From assembly GCA_003278195.1 (NCBI GenBank), contig QCGE01000007.1, positions 21,350 through 85,349 of the forward strand: a stretch of 64,000 nt of DNA, written 5' to 3'. The notes beneath the pieces were generated by a model, which was not told the origin of the DNA, did no database searches, and worked only from the letters and a program-made list of their open reading frames with translations. This document shows, one piece after another, positions 49,219 to 57,692 of the stretch. The position numbers were made by a program, and so were the translations under genes. Each line of letters starts with the position of its first letter. Position 1 is the stretch's first letter. This stretch comes from Prochlorococcus sp. AG-363-P08. Its GTDB lineage: Bacteria > Cyanobacteriota > Cyanobacteriia > PCC-6307 > Cyanobiaceae.

Positions 49219-50457
49219 TCAACTTCTTAAAGGGAAGTCAAATGCCTTTCCAGGATCACTCTCGGCAACGTCACAATTCCTTTGATGCTCGTCCCATGCT
49301 TGGATCAAAGCATTCTCAAACCTTTTAGAAAATTCCTCAGGCCTAAAGTTCTCTGCCCAAACCCTTGAACATTCTGGTGAAAGTTGACGCCATAAGCGAC
49401 TGTCCTCAAACCAAAAAACTGCTCTTTCTATTGCCTCTACTGTCTGCTCAGGGAACAAAACACCTGTTGGGGAAGAATGACCTCTTGCAATGCAGCGAAC
49501 AGTGTCAACCAATCCACCTTTACCAAATCCAATGACTGGTGCACCTGATGCCATGGCTTCAACAGGTGCAATTCCAAAGTCTTCAAGCGCAGCATAGACA
49601 AAAGCCCTGCACCTGCTAAGCAAATCTTGAACCTGACTATCTGTTTGAGATCCAAGTAGCTTTACTGTTGGGCCTGCTAGGTCTTCTAGAAATTTCCGCT
49701 CTGGTCCATCACCAACAACAACCAATGGCAGACGAAGTCGATTAAAAGCCTCTATCACCAGATCAACTCTTTTATACGGAACTAGTCTGCATAAACATAA
49801 ATAGAAGTCAGCTCGGCCCAGATCCCAATCAAAGCGTTCTACATCAACTGGAGGGTGAAGAACTTTGGATTCCCTCCCCCAAAAACGTCTAATACGACTT
49901 GCCGTAAAACGTGAATTCGCAAACAAGAAATTAACCCTGGCAGCACTTAATTGATCCCACTGACGAAGATTATGCAATGCGACCCTTATTAAGGGCTCAA
50001 AGCCACTTCTAGAAAGAGCCGAACGGCTTAGATATGAATTCATTTGATCCCATGCATATCTAACGGGGGTATGTACATAGCTCAAGTGAAGTTGGTGAGG
50101 GGAAGTAAGAACCCCTTTTGCTACAAGGTGACTACTGCTTATAACTATGGGATATTCCGATAAATCCAATTGCTCAATTGCATATGGAAGCAATGGAAGA
50201 TATTGCTGCACATGACTTTTCCCAAAAGGTAAATGTTGAACAAAGCTTGTACGAATTGAACGTTTATACAGCCAAGATTTTTTAGTTGTTGACAATCCAT
50301 CAGTCAATGCAAAAATTTGAGGCTTTGTATAGCGCTCTGCAAGAAGGCGATCAAGTGTCTCTACAACATTCTCCGCGCCGCCATAGGAACGCCGGCTAAA
50401 CCATTCATGGACTAGAGCTATTTTCTTTGGAAGACTAGAAGAACACTGACTACTCAT
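49219..50457 (-). CDS. GT4-type glycosyltransferase (WbaZ-like)
   Basis: Group 1 (GT-B fold) glycosyltransferase of 412 residues. N-terminal LVHEWFSRRSYGGAENVVET near residue 14, mid-part YVHTPVRYAWDQMNSYL, and the C-terminal donor-binding domain RLVPYKRVDLVIEAFNRL near residue 226, KLLGSQTDSQVQDLL and FGIAPVEAMASGAPVIGFGK with the E-x7-E motif. Resembles mannosyl/rhamnosyl transferases for O-antigen. Same strand as the sugar transferase, 137 bases upstream. Donor sugar not determined. Confidence 0.88.
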   Translation of the reverse strand: MSSQCSSSLPKKIALVHEWFSRRSYGGAENVVETLDRLLAERYTKPQIFALTDGLSTTKKSWLYKRSIRTSFVQHLPFGKSHVQQYLPLLPYAIEQLDLSEYPIVISSSHLVAKGVLTSPHQLHLSYVHTPVRYAWDQMNSYLSRSALSRSGFEPLIRVALHNLRQWDQLSAARVNFLFANSRFTASRIRRFWGRESKVLHPPVDVERFDWDLGRADFYLCLCRLVPYKRVDLVIEAFNRLRLPLVVVGDGPERKFLEDLAGPTVKLLGSQTDSQVQDLLSRCRAFVYAALEDFGIAPVEAMASGAPVIGFGKGGLVDTVRCIARGHSSPTGVLFPEQTVEAIERAVFWFEDSRLWRQLSPECSRVWAENFRPEEFSKRFENALIQAWDEHQRNCDVAESDPGKAFDFPLRS

Positions 50458-50769
50458 GATTCATAGAGGAGCTAAAGCAGAAGGCAATTGAATACTTTAA
50501 TATAGTGATGAAGTGCTATTTTTACATAGTTTCCATTATAAATATTGGGTGCAAGGAGAAAGAAAATCAATATAGTTGTAGCTGAATTAAGAGTATTTCT
50601 GAAATAATACAACCCAAGTATTCGGGTTTAGTTTAAGAAGTCAATGAAATAGATGTGAATTATTATTAGTGTGGTCTTAGCATTTAAACAATTAAACTAG
50701 GGGCTAAAAAACAAAAATGTATAGAAGGATGTTAGTATGCTAAGTTATATTTATTAATTGTTGCTTCAG
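50458..50769. other. AT-rich intergenic stretch
   Basis: About 310 bases between divergent glycosyltransferase and FkbM-like genes. It is very AT-rich and I see no gene, RNA or clear repeat in it; it probably holds promoters for both sides. Confidence 0.6.
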
Positions 50770-51528
50770 ATGAGAGTTCACCTACTAGAGAAAATCAAAA
50801 AAACATATCTTGCTAACTTATACATATCATTGAAATCAATATGGAAAAAACCTAGGCCACAAAATGAGGAAGAAATGATAATCAACAGACTTTTAGTGAG
50901 ATATAAAGTACCTAAAGTTTTTATAGAGTTTGGTTTCTCCGGATGGGAGTTTAACTGTGCTTCTATAGCTAATACCTGGGAAGGTTTATTGGTAGATGGA
51001 TGTGCATATAACAAAAAAATAGCAGACATAATATTCAAAAGAAATATTAGCTCTAAGACATTATGGCTAGATTTAACAACAATATCAGAAATTGAGGATT
51101 GGGCATTAGGCAAAGAAATTGGAATACTATCTATAGATGTTGATGGAAATGATTATTGGTTCTTAGAGCGTCTTATTAAGATAAAGCCAGCAATAGTAAT
51201 AGCAGAATACAACTCATGCTTGGGTCTTAAGCCATTAAGCGTTGTTTATGACCCAAAGTTTGATCGAGAGAAGAAACATCCAACCTGGACTTATTATGGG
51301 GCTTCACTTAAAGCTATTTCAAACTTGATGGAAAAGAATGGTTATAGCCTAATTGAAATTGGGACATCTGGAATTAATTGCTTCTTTGTGCGAAATGATT
51401 TTATTACAAAAGATGATCTTGTACTAGAGCCAGAAAGTTGTTATAGAGAAAAATTATTTATGGATGGTAGCAGAACTAAAGATCAATGGGATCTGATTAA
51501 AGATATGGAATATGTAAGGGTAGATTAA
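50770..51528 (+). CDS. FkbM-like methyltransferase candidate
   Basis: A 252-residue protein: KVFIEFGFSGWEFNCASI near residue 50 and IGILSIDVDGNDYWFLERL near residue 120, a layout like FkbM-type SAM methyltransferases (G-rich loop, then acidic IDVDGNDYW). IVIAEYNSCLGL follows. ATG at 50770 preferred over a TTG at 50758. AT-rich, in the polysaccharide island, so sugar methylation is plausible. The glycine-rich loop is less perfect than in typical FkbM proteins, so the assignment is moderate. Confidence 0.6.
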   Translation: MRVHLLEKIKKTYLANLYISLKSIWKKPRPQNEEEMIINRLLVRYKVPKVFIEFGFSGWEFNCASIANTWEGLLVDGCAYNKKIADIIFKRNISSKTLWLDLTTISEIEDWALGKEIGILSIDVDGNDYWFLERLIKIKPAIVIAEYNSCLGLKPLSVVYDPKFDREKKHPTWTYYGASLKAISNLMEKNGYSLIEIGTSGINCFFVRNDFITKDDLVLEPESCYREKLFMDGSRTKDQWDLIKDMEYVRVD

Positions 51529-51530
51529 AA

Positions 51531-52685
51531 TTACTTTTTTATTAATTCATTAGCATAATCAGTAACAAATTCTAAGAAAGAGTTGGTTTTAAGTGTATCG
51601 GATATTTGTTCTAATTCTGAAATTTGTGAGTTCAGCAAGGCAGAAGATATTTCTGTAGATTTAAGATATCTGTAAATATTTCGTAGGTGAGTGGGTTTTC
51701 GAGTAATTAAGGATTTCATACGCTTTATTAATTTATATAAGGGAGTATGAATTAATACTTTAAGATATGGAAAACGAAACTTTAAATTTGAGTGTGATAA
51801 AGTTTTTCTTAGTTGATCAGAGTAAGTTATAAAGATATCTTCTAAAGCTTTTTCTCTTTCTGAATTAGGTATGGAGGGAAGGGTTTTAATAAGTTCAGTA
51901 CACATAATTCTGAAGTCTGAAGCGAAGGTTGAACGAAGAAATGCGTCTACTGCGTCCTTGTAATAGCCTAAGAATTGGGATGAATCTTGTTGTCTAATGT
52001 ATGAAAAAAATCCAGGACTTGAATGAATCATTCCCATAGAAGCTGTTCTTATAGATAAATAAGATTCACAGAAATAAAAGCTAGGATTGAATTTAAAAAT
52101 CTCCTCACAAATAGAGAGGAGATTGCTCGTCCGATAAATACTGTAGTGAATAGACCTAGGATTACTTATAATAGATAATATTCGTTCAACAGAACTTAAA
52201 CTTTTAAAATCCATAGGCTCATACCATTCATTGGATATATATTTAGGTGACCATTCAATCTTTCTTGAGAGTATTTGAGGCAAAATTGATTGAGACTTAT
52301 TGATTTTAAATCCTGCTATACGAGCTTGAGAACAAATATATTCCTTATTTCTTTCAAGAAAATCAATTGACTTTTCAATACCTGAAGGCAACACAAAATC
52401 ATCATTATCCACAAGCATTACATATGGAGTCCTTAATCTAGAAAGAGAATCCATCTTTTTGAAATAGTAGTCTCTAATGGAAAGATCTTTATATGTGTTA
52501 TAGGTGTAATTGATATTCGGGAAGGTAGTTGGATCTAATAACAACTTAGATATTACGGGATGAACCTCTCCATCTGCTATATGTATGGGGTATGGAAGTT
52601 GAGTTTTATTGGCATGCCAAAGCCATCTTAAAGTATGTAGATGCCTACCTTTTATAGTTAGCAATATGGTTAGATTTGATGTCAA
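51531..52685 (-). CDS. GT2-like glycosyltransferase (TIGR00180 type)
   Basis: A 384-residue protein opening TSNLTILLTIKGRHLHTLRW, then YVMLVDNDDFVLPSGIEKSI with the DxD-like acidic motif near residue 95. This matches the TIGR00180 glycosyltransferase domain. The C-terminal half is helical and unrelated to anything I recognise. It is convergent with the FkbM-like gene, two bases apart. Donor and acceptor unknown. Confidence 0.75.
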   Translation of the reverse strand: MTSNLTILLTIKGRHLHTLRWLWHANKTQLPYPIHIADGEVHPVISKLLLDPTTFPNINYTYNTYKDLSIRDYYFKKMDSLSRLRTPYVMLVDNDDFVLPSGIEKSIDFLERNKEYICSQARIAGFKINKSQSILPQILSRKIEWSPKYISNEWYEPMDFKSLSSVERILSIISNPRSIHYSIYRTSNLLSICEEIFKFNPSFYFCESYLSIRTASMGMIHSSPGFFSYIRQQDSSQFLGYYKDAVDAFLRSTFASDFRIMCTELIKTLPSIPNSEREKALEDIFITYSDQLRKTLSHSNLKFRFPYLKVLIHTPLYKLIKRMKSLITRKPTHLRNIYRYLKSTEISSALLNSQISELEQISDTLKTNSFLEFVTDYANELIKK

Positions 52686-52782
52686 TTGTGCTAATTTGAA
52701 AAAGAGAAGAGTATACCTAATACAGGTTTTATATTTTCAATGAATTTATTTAAATATTTTTTTTCATTTTGTCAGAATATCT

Positions 52783-52929
52783 CTAAAAAGAGATCTTGGT
52801 CAATAAAGTCAACAAGGCAAAAGCAATTGTAGCCACTAAAAAACCGACTCCAAATATAGTCGCAACAATGCCGGTGTTTAAAAAGACAGAAATTGAAGCC
52901 AACTCATTTTTGTTTTCCTTGGATGCCAT
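52783..52929 (-). CDS. Possible small single-helix membrane protein (48 aa)
   Basis: ATG at 52929 gives MASKENKNELASISVFLNTG and a hydrophobic helix IVATIFGVGFLVATIAFALL. The frame is open further to 53049, but the upstream residues look non-coding. Charged N-terminus plus one clean helix is typical of small membrane proteins. No family recognised; not a photosystem subunit I know. Confidence 0.5.
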   Translation of the reverse strand: MASKENKNELASISVFLNTGIVATIFGVGFLVATIAFALLTLLTKISF

Positions 52930-53180
52930 TTGAAACGAGTAAAAAACCATAATACAATATTGGGGATTAATGGTTGGTAAAAGTTTGGGATTATATAGAA
53001 ATGTTGATAGTATGGTAATAGTGCTCAAAAAAAATGGAAAAAGAGACATTTATCTGCTATAGAAAACCCGACAATTAGATTGAAGACTTTTAATATGAAG
53101 CATTAGGTTATGGTTTCTTGTTTTTTCCTTAGTATATATTCTTGATAGACTTATATTCTCAAGAGAGGGAAAGCTAAATT

Positions 53181-54137
53181 GTGGAAAAGCAACAACTTGT
53201 TTCCGTAGTCCTTCCTGTCTTCAACGGTGAAAAGTACATCAGAGAGGCGTTAAGATCGTTAGAGGTACAAACTCATGAAAGAATTGAAGTAATTATTGTC
53301 GATGATGGTTCAATTGATAATACACTTAAAATAGTAAAAGAGTTTTCCGAAAGGGATGGAAGATTTAAAATATATGCTCAGGAGCATAAGGGTCTTGTAG
53401 AAACACTTAAGTATGGAATCCTAAAAGCAAAGGGAGACTTTATTGCCAGAATGGATGCTGACGATATAAGTCACAGGAAAAGAATAGAAGAACAACTAAT
53501 AATATTAAAACTACAAAAAGCAGATATTTGTGGCTGTGGATATTATACGATTGATAAAGACTCGATAATCAAAAGACGATTTCATGTACCTATTAGAGAA
53601 AATGAAATCAAGTTTAGGTTTGGCACTTCTGTACCATTTTGCCATGGAAGTATCCTAGGAAGATCAGTAATATTTAAAAAATTTATTTATGGAAGTTGTG
53701 GTAGTGCGGCAGTTGAAGATTACTCACTTTGGTCAAAGATGATGCAAAATAGTGTGATTTTCTGCAATTGTAAGAGGGGACTTTATTTCTTGCGTTCAAA
53801 TACAGATTCCTTTACAAGTAGAAAGGGGATTCTAGTTCCAAAAGGAAGATTAGCAGTTGCATTAGAGTATATTTCTAATAAACAAGAAGATCTTTTGAAG
53901 ATTATAAAAGGAAGAAAGTATATCTCAGAGGTAATAAGAATAAATAATTTTCTTGCTAGTGACTATCTTCATGTGACTAATATAATTTCAAGATATCACT
54001 ATTCTGGCAATAGAATAAAGATTGAGATAGCAAAAGGAATATTAAATATTAAATTTGCATTGTATGTATTGAATACATTATTTGGTTTGATGTACTGGAG
54101 AATATTATTTAAAAATGTTAGTAAACTTAATAAGTGA
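53181..54137 (+). CDS. GT2 family glycosyltransferase
   Basis: GT-A fold transferase. SVVLPVFNGEKYIREALRSL near residue 8, VEIIVDDGS-like VIIVDDGSIDNTLKIVKEF, and GDFIARMDADDISHRKRIEE near residue 87 with the DxD motif for metal/nucleotide sugar. C-terminal part is helical. 318 residues. The GTG start at 53181 follows GAGAGGG-rich sequence. AT-rich island gene. Confidence 0.88.
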   Translation: MEKQQLVSVVLPVFNGEKYIREALRSLEVQTHERIEVIIVDDGSIDNTLKIVKEFSERDGRFKIYAQEHKGLVETLKYGILKAKGDFIARMDADDISHRKRIEEQLIILKLQKADICGCGYYTIDKDSIIKRRFHVPIRENEIKFRFGTSVPFCHGSILGRSVIFKKFIYGSCGSAAVEDYSLWSKMMQNSVIFCNCKRGLYFLRSNTDSFTSRKGILVPKGRLAVALEYISNKQEDLLKIIKGRKYISEVIRINNFLASDYLHVTNIISRYHYSGNRIKIEIAKGILNIKFALYVLNTLFGLMYWRILFKNVSKLNK

Positions 54138-54168
54138 AAATCATAAGAGTGGACAAATTGTGATTAAG

Positions 54169-55065
54169 CTAGAGTTGATTTGATATCCATTCCTGAACTG
54201 TCATCTGCGGTTTCCATCCAAAAGTATTTCTTAGCTTAGTGGAATCTGCCAAGTTTTCCTTAACTTCACCTAGTCTCCTAGGTATATAAATTATATTCTC
54301 AGAGATTTGATTTGCAATTTCATTTACTGAGATATTGGAACCATTTCCAACGTTATATACTTGGCCAAATGCTACATCAGGTAGTTCTTTAGTTGCGGCC
54401 AGTACATTTGCATTTACAACATCACCAACATAGACAAAGTCTCTTCGCTGAGTACCATCTCCGACAATAGTAAGTGCCTCATCTGCTTCTAACTGACGAA
54501 GAAATATACCTATGACTGGGCAATATTGACCTTTCCTTGGTGCTCTTTCTCCATAAACATTGAAGTATCGAAAAATAATAGTTGGAAGATTGTATAATTT
54601 AGAGTACATTGTACAAAGTTTCTCTCCGGCAACCTTAGAGGTAGCATAAGGATTCAAACAATCATCTGGTTGTGTTTCTGTATTTGGACAGGGATTAAAA
54701 CCATATCCAGATGATGTCGAAGAATAAATTACACGTTTAACGTTTAATTCTCGAGCTATTTGAAGTACATTGCAAGTACCAAGTACGTTAATATTAACTG
54801 TATTAACAGGGTCGATTAGAGAAGGGCCAATTCGAGACTCTGCGGCACAATGAAAAACATAATCTACATCTAAAAAAAGTTTTCTTAGTAAGGGCTTATC
54901 AAGAATATCGCCTTTTACATTAGTGGCTTGAGGATTCCAGTAAAAATTCTCATTATCTGCAAATTCATTATCTAAGGAAATAACTTCATGATTCAGAGAA
55001 AGTAGCTTATCTACAATATGAGAACCAATAAATCCTGCTCCCCCTGTAACTAAACTCTTTGCCAT
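54169..55065 (-). CDS. NAD-dependent sugar epimerase/dehydratase
   Basis: Extended short-chain dehydrogenase acting on a nucleotide sugar. Rossmann motif LVTGGAGFIGSHIVDKLLS near residue 5, VIYSSTSSGYG and the catalytic YATSKVAGEKL (Y-x3-K) near residue 143, FRYFNVYGERAPRKGQ, and RRDFVYVGDVVNANVLA. 298 residues, like UDP-glucose 4-epimerase relatives. It follows the heptose-like operon by 57 bases on the same strand. Exact substrate unknown. Confidence 0.88.
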   Translation of the reverse strand: MAKSLVTGGAGFIGSHIVDKLLSLNHEVISLDNEFADNENFYWNPQATNVKGDILDKPLLRKLFLDVDYVFHCAAESRIGPSLIDPVNTVNINVLGTCNVLQIARELNVKRVIYSSTSSGYGFNPCPNTETQPDDCLNPYATSKVAGEKLCTMYSKLYNLPTIIFRYFNVYGERAPRKGQYCPVIGIFLRQLEADEALTIVGDGTQRRDFVYVGDVVNANVLAATKELPDVAFGQVYNVGNGSNISVNEIANQISENIIYIPRRLGEVKENLADSTKLRNTFGWKPQMTVQEWISNQL

Positions 55066-55122
55066 AAGTACCTTTTAATTAATTATTTTAAATACTATTA
55101 TAGTACTTAAAATGACTTAGGG

Positions 55123-55860
55123 TTAATTACTACGATCATACTGGTTTTTAAGAGAATTGTAAATTTGGTTTTTAAACCTAGTAGTTGAGTAAAGATGATT
55201 TCTTTCAAGCCAAACGATTTTAATAGGATTTTCCTTACCAGTATATGATCCATCCTTATAATCTGACCCGAGAAATCTAATATCGTAGTCCTTTAATAGA
55301 CTAAGAAAATCATTTTCAATATCATAGGTTACAACATTATCTATGTACTTAATAGAGTTGAGAATCTCTATCCTTTCGTCGACATTTTGTATTGGAGGTA
55401 ATTTAAATGATCGTTCTAATTGTGGGTTAACATGCAAAGCTACAGTGAGGTGGTTACAGTGTAGTTTTGCTTGTTTAAACATGCGGATATAACCTGGATG
55501 GATAAGGTCAAATGCACCAGCTACAATTCCTTTTACCTCAGGGCGCGATTTACACCATAATTGAGAGTTTATTCCTTTATCATCAATGAAGATATCTGCA
55601 TTTGGCTTGCAAAACATCTTAAAAAGCTCATGATATTTGAATCCCCACTTTTCCAGCTGGACGGTAGTAAGTTCAGTCCAATCAATACCTGAGCTTTTTC
55701 CTCTTGCGGTTTGCATGATAATATAGTTTCCCTCTTCATATAGTTTGTTTACTTGTGAAAGCATAAAAGGGATTGGTCTCGATTTATGATAATCTGGTTT
55801 GCCAAGTAAATTGAGTGGTGTTTCGCATATTGTTCCATCTATATCAAAACAATATCTCAT
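55123..55860 (-). CDS. HAD phosphatase fused to glycerol-3-P-type cytidylyltransferase domain
   Basis: A two-domain protein. Residues 1-100: HAD-like phosphatase with YCFDIDGTICETPLNLLG (DxD), MQTARGKSSGIDW and NADIFIDDKGINS. Residues about 110-245: nucleotidyltransferase with VAGAFDLIHPGYIRMFKQAK, LTVALHVNPQLERSFKLP, VDERIEILNSIKYIDNVV and IRFLGSDYKDG. The usual HxGH motif reads HPGY here. ATG at 55860 overlaps the SIS gene stop by four bases. With the GHMP kinase and SIS gene upstream it could supply phosphatase and NTP-transfer steps for an activated heptose-like sugar; this is inference. Confidence 0.8.
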   Translation of the reverse strand: MRYCFDIDGTICETPLNLLGKPDYHKSRPIPFMLSQVNKLYEEGNYIIMQTARGKSSGIDWTELTTVQLEKWGFKYHELFKMFCKPNADIFIDDKGINSQLWCKSRPEVKGIVAGAFDLIHPGYIRMFKQAKLHCNHLTVALHVNPQLERSFKLPPIQNVDERIEILNSIKYIDNVVTYDIENDFLSLLKDYDIRFLGSDYKDGSYTGKENPIKIVWLERNHLYSTTRFKNQIYNSLKNQYDRSN

Positions 55861-56363
55861 ATTACTCCGTGAAGAAATATCTGGTGGATACATTCTACAA
55901 TGCCATAATCTGAGCTATTAATATGGTAATTCCATAGGGCATTTTTAGATATTAGACGTGCAGAGTTTTTTGAATTAAAGCCTGTCAAGAGGCCATACGG
56001 ATATGAATTTGACTCGCAATAGTTGATACAGTTGATTATATTTTTAGATTCACCGCCAGAGCTGATCAAGATGCACAATGTAGAATTATCTGCATAATAC
56101 TCTAAAAACTTCTTATAAGCATTATCCATTCCAAAATCATTTATAAAACAAGTCAACATAGAAGGATCAGAGAAAACCAAGGAATGCTTATTATGAAATT
56201 TGGCGTAATCCTGGGATATATGTGAAGCTACTGCATTGCTACCACCATTGCCTAGAATCACAATCTTAGTGTGAGTCTTCCATGCTGCACTAAATTTCTG
56301 AAACTCCTCCTCAATATGAGCTCCTTGTAAAGCTATAGCGTATTGAGAAAAGGGATTAGTCAT
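55857..56363 (-). CDS. SIS-domain isomerase (GmhA-like)
   Basis: A 168-residue SIS protein resembling sedoheptulose-7-phosphate isomerase GmhA. VILGNGGSNAVASHISQDY near residue 34, SLVFSDPSMLTCFINDFG, ILISSGGESKNIINCINY and the C-terminal VECIHQIFLHGVI, with the His/Glu region of GmhA. Start and stop overlap neighbours by four bases each, so it is the middle of a tightly coupled trio. Confidence 0.82.
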   Translation of the reverse strand: MTNPFSQYAIALQGAHIEEEFQKFSAAWKTHTKIVILGNGGSNAVASHISQDYAKFHNKHSLVFSDPSMLTCFINDFGMDNAYKKFLEYYADNSTLCILISSGGESKNIINCINYCESNSYPYGLLTGFNSKNSARLISKNALWNYHINSSDYGIVECIHQIFLHGVI

Positions 56364-57307
56364 AATACGCGACCAACGACACCGAGTGGCTCTGGGTATA
56401 TTTTAACTAGTGGGTAAGCGATTCTCAAGGTATTTGGTCTAGAAAAAACGAGGAAAAAGCCTCCATTTCCTGCACCACAGAGTTTATGTGAAATAACAGA
56501 GGAATTCTTGGAAAGTTCTGAATCTATTTGTTGAATTATAGGGTTTTGTGTAATAAAAGGAGTAGTCAATTTTTTTTGTTTCCAGGATAAATTAATTAAA
56601 TCAAGAAATTTATCGTAATTTCCAATCTTTAATTCATTATATGCGTTTTCTACAGTTTCTAAAAGGGGTTTAGATTTTTCTATATTTAGAGAAACATCCT
56701 TAAGAACAGTTTTTGAATTTCGGGTAATTCCCGTAAATACTAAATGGGCATCATAGAAATCAAAAAGATCTGTAGTAAGGTAATCATATTTAACAGTATT
56801 GTTATCAAAGAATTCTATTCTCTTAAACCCACCTATACCACATCCATAGGGATCTTGAAAGCCACAGTAGGGGTTGATTTTAAGTTCTAATTGATAGGCT
56901 AATTTACAAATGTCTATATCTGTAATCTGTCGACCTTGAAATAGTGAAAGACTCTTTATTAGGCTAATTATGTAAGATGAAGATGAAGCTAATCCACTAC
57001 CTTGTGAGTACGCATCGCTAGTCATTGATATTGTAACTGGGGAGGCTCGGAAGTGCTCTAATACAACTCGGACAGGGTCATTTTTGATAGAATCTATTGT
57101 CTGAGTCTCCTCTCTTTTTGAATAATTAATAATAAACTTACCTGCCTCAACATTGTAACCTAGTTTATCTTCGTGCAAAGTAATGTAAGTTTTAAGGTTA
57201 CTTGCGAAGCTAATAACTGAACCATAACCATATTTCCTTACAAAAAATGGATTATCAGTTGATCCTCCAAAAAGAGAGACTCGTAATGGGCATGATGAAA
57301 TATACAT
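56360..57307 (-). CDS. GHMP sugar kinase (HddA-like)
   Basis: A 315-residue GHMP kinase resembling D-glycero-alpha-D-manno-heptose-7-phosphate kinase. CPLRVSLFGGSTDNPFFVRK near residue 6, ATP motif GSGLASSSSYIISLIKSLS near residue 103, CGFQDPYGCGIGGFKRIEFF near residue 147 and HKLCGAGNGGFFLVFS near residue 277. First gene of the trio with SIS and HAD-cytidylyltransferase. It lies 115 bases from tRNA-Ser. Kinase position on the sugar (C1) is inferred from the family. Confidence 0.82.
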   Translation of the reverse strand: MYISSCPLRVSLFGGSTDNPFFVRKYGYGSVISFASNLKTYITLHEDKLGYNVEAGKFIINYSKREETQTIDSIKNDPVRVVLEHFRASPVTISMTSDAYSQGSGLASSSSYIISLIKSLSLFQGRQITDIDICKLAYQLELKINPYCGFQDPYGCGIGGFKRIEFFDNNTVKYDYLTTDLFDFYDAHLVFTGITRNSKTVLKDVSLNIEKSKPLLETVENAYNELKIGNYDKFLDLINLSWKQKKLTTPFITQNPIIQQIDSELSKNSSVISHKLCGAGNGGFFLVFSRPNTLRIAYPLVKIYPEPLGVVGRVL

Positions 57308-57422
57308 ATTGTTGGCAAGTAATGAATGTCTAGCAAAGGGGTCTTAGGGGGCAGGGTAGGTTTTAACTAAAAAATGAATAGGCCTAGACTAGTTGCGAGC
57401 ATACACCTGAGACTCACAAAAG

Positions 57423-57507
57423 CGGAGAGGGTGGGATTCGAACCCACGGACGGTTGCCCGTCAAACGATTTCGAGTCGTTCGCTTTCGACCACTCAGCCA
57501 CCTCTCC
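57423..57507 (-). tRNA. tRNA-Ser (CGA)
   Basis: Class II tRNA on the minus strand: acceptor GGAGAGG/CCCTCTCC with discriminator G, anticodon arm AACGA-CTCGAAA-TCGTT giving CGA, long variable arm ACGGGCAACCGT-like, T arm GTGGG-TTCGAAT-CCCAC. Reads UCG. It sits inside the accessory region, a usual place for island integration. Confidence 0.95.
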
Positions 57508-57692
57508 ACTGCAAAGATCTTAGCGAAAAGATTAGTTATTGTGCGGTATCTCTATTCTATTCATTTAGAATACTGTCCATAAAAGAAATTAGAATCTTAT
57601 TTAGTAGCAAAGATTGCTATGTTAAGTCTAATATATGTTTAGCAAACCTCAAAATGAAAATTTATGTATAATAAACTGTCTTTAGATATAAA

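Noticed and set aside
57423..57507. Attachment site repeats at tRNA-Ser
   Set aside because: I looked for a second copy of the tRNA 3' end nearby and saw none, and no integrase gene is present.
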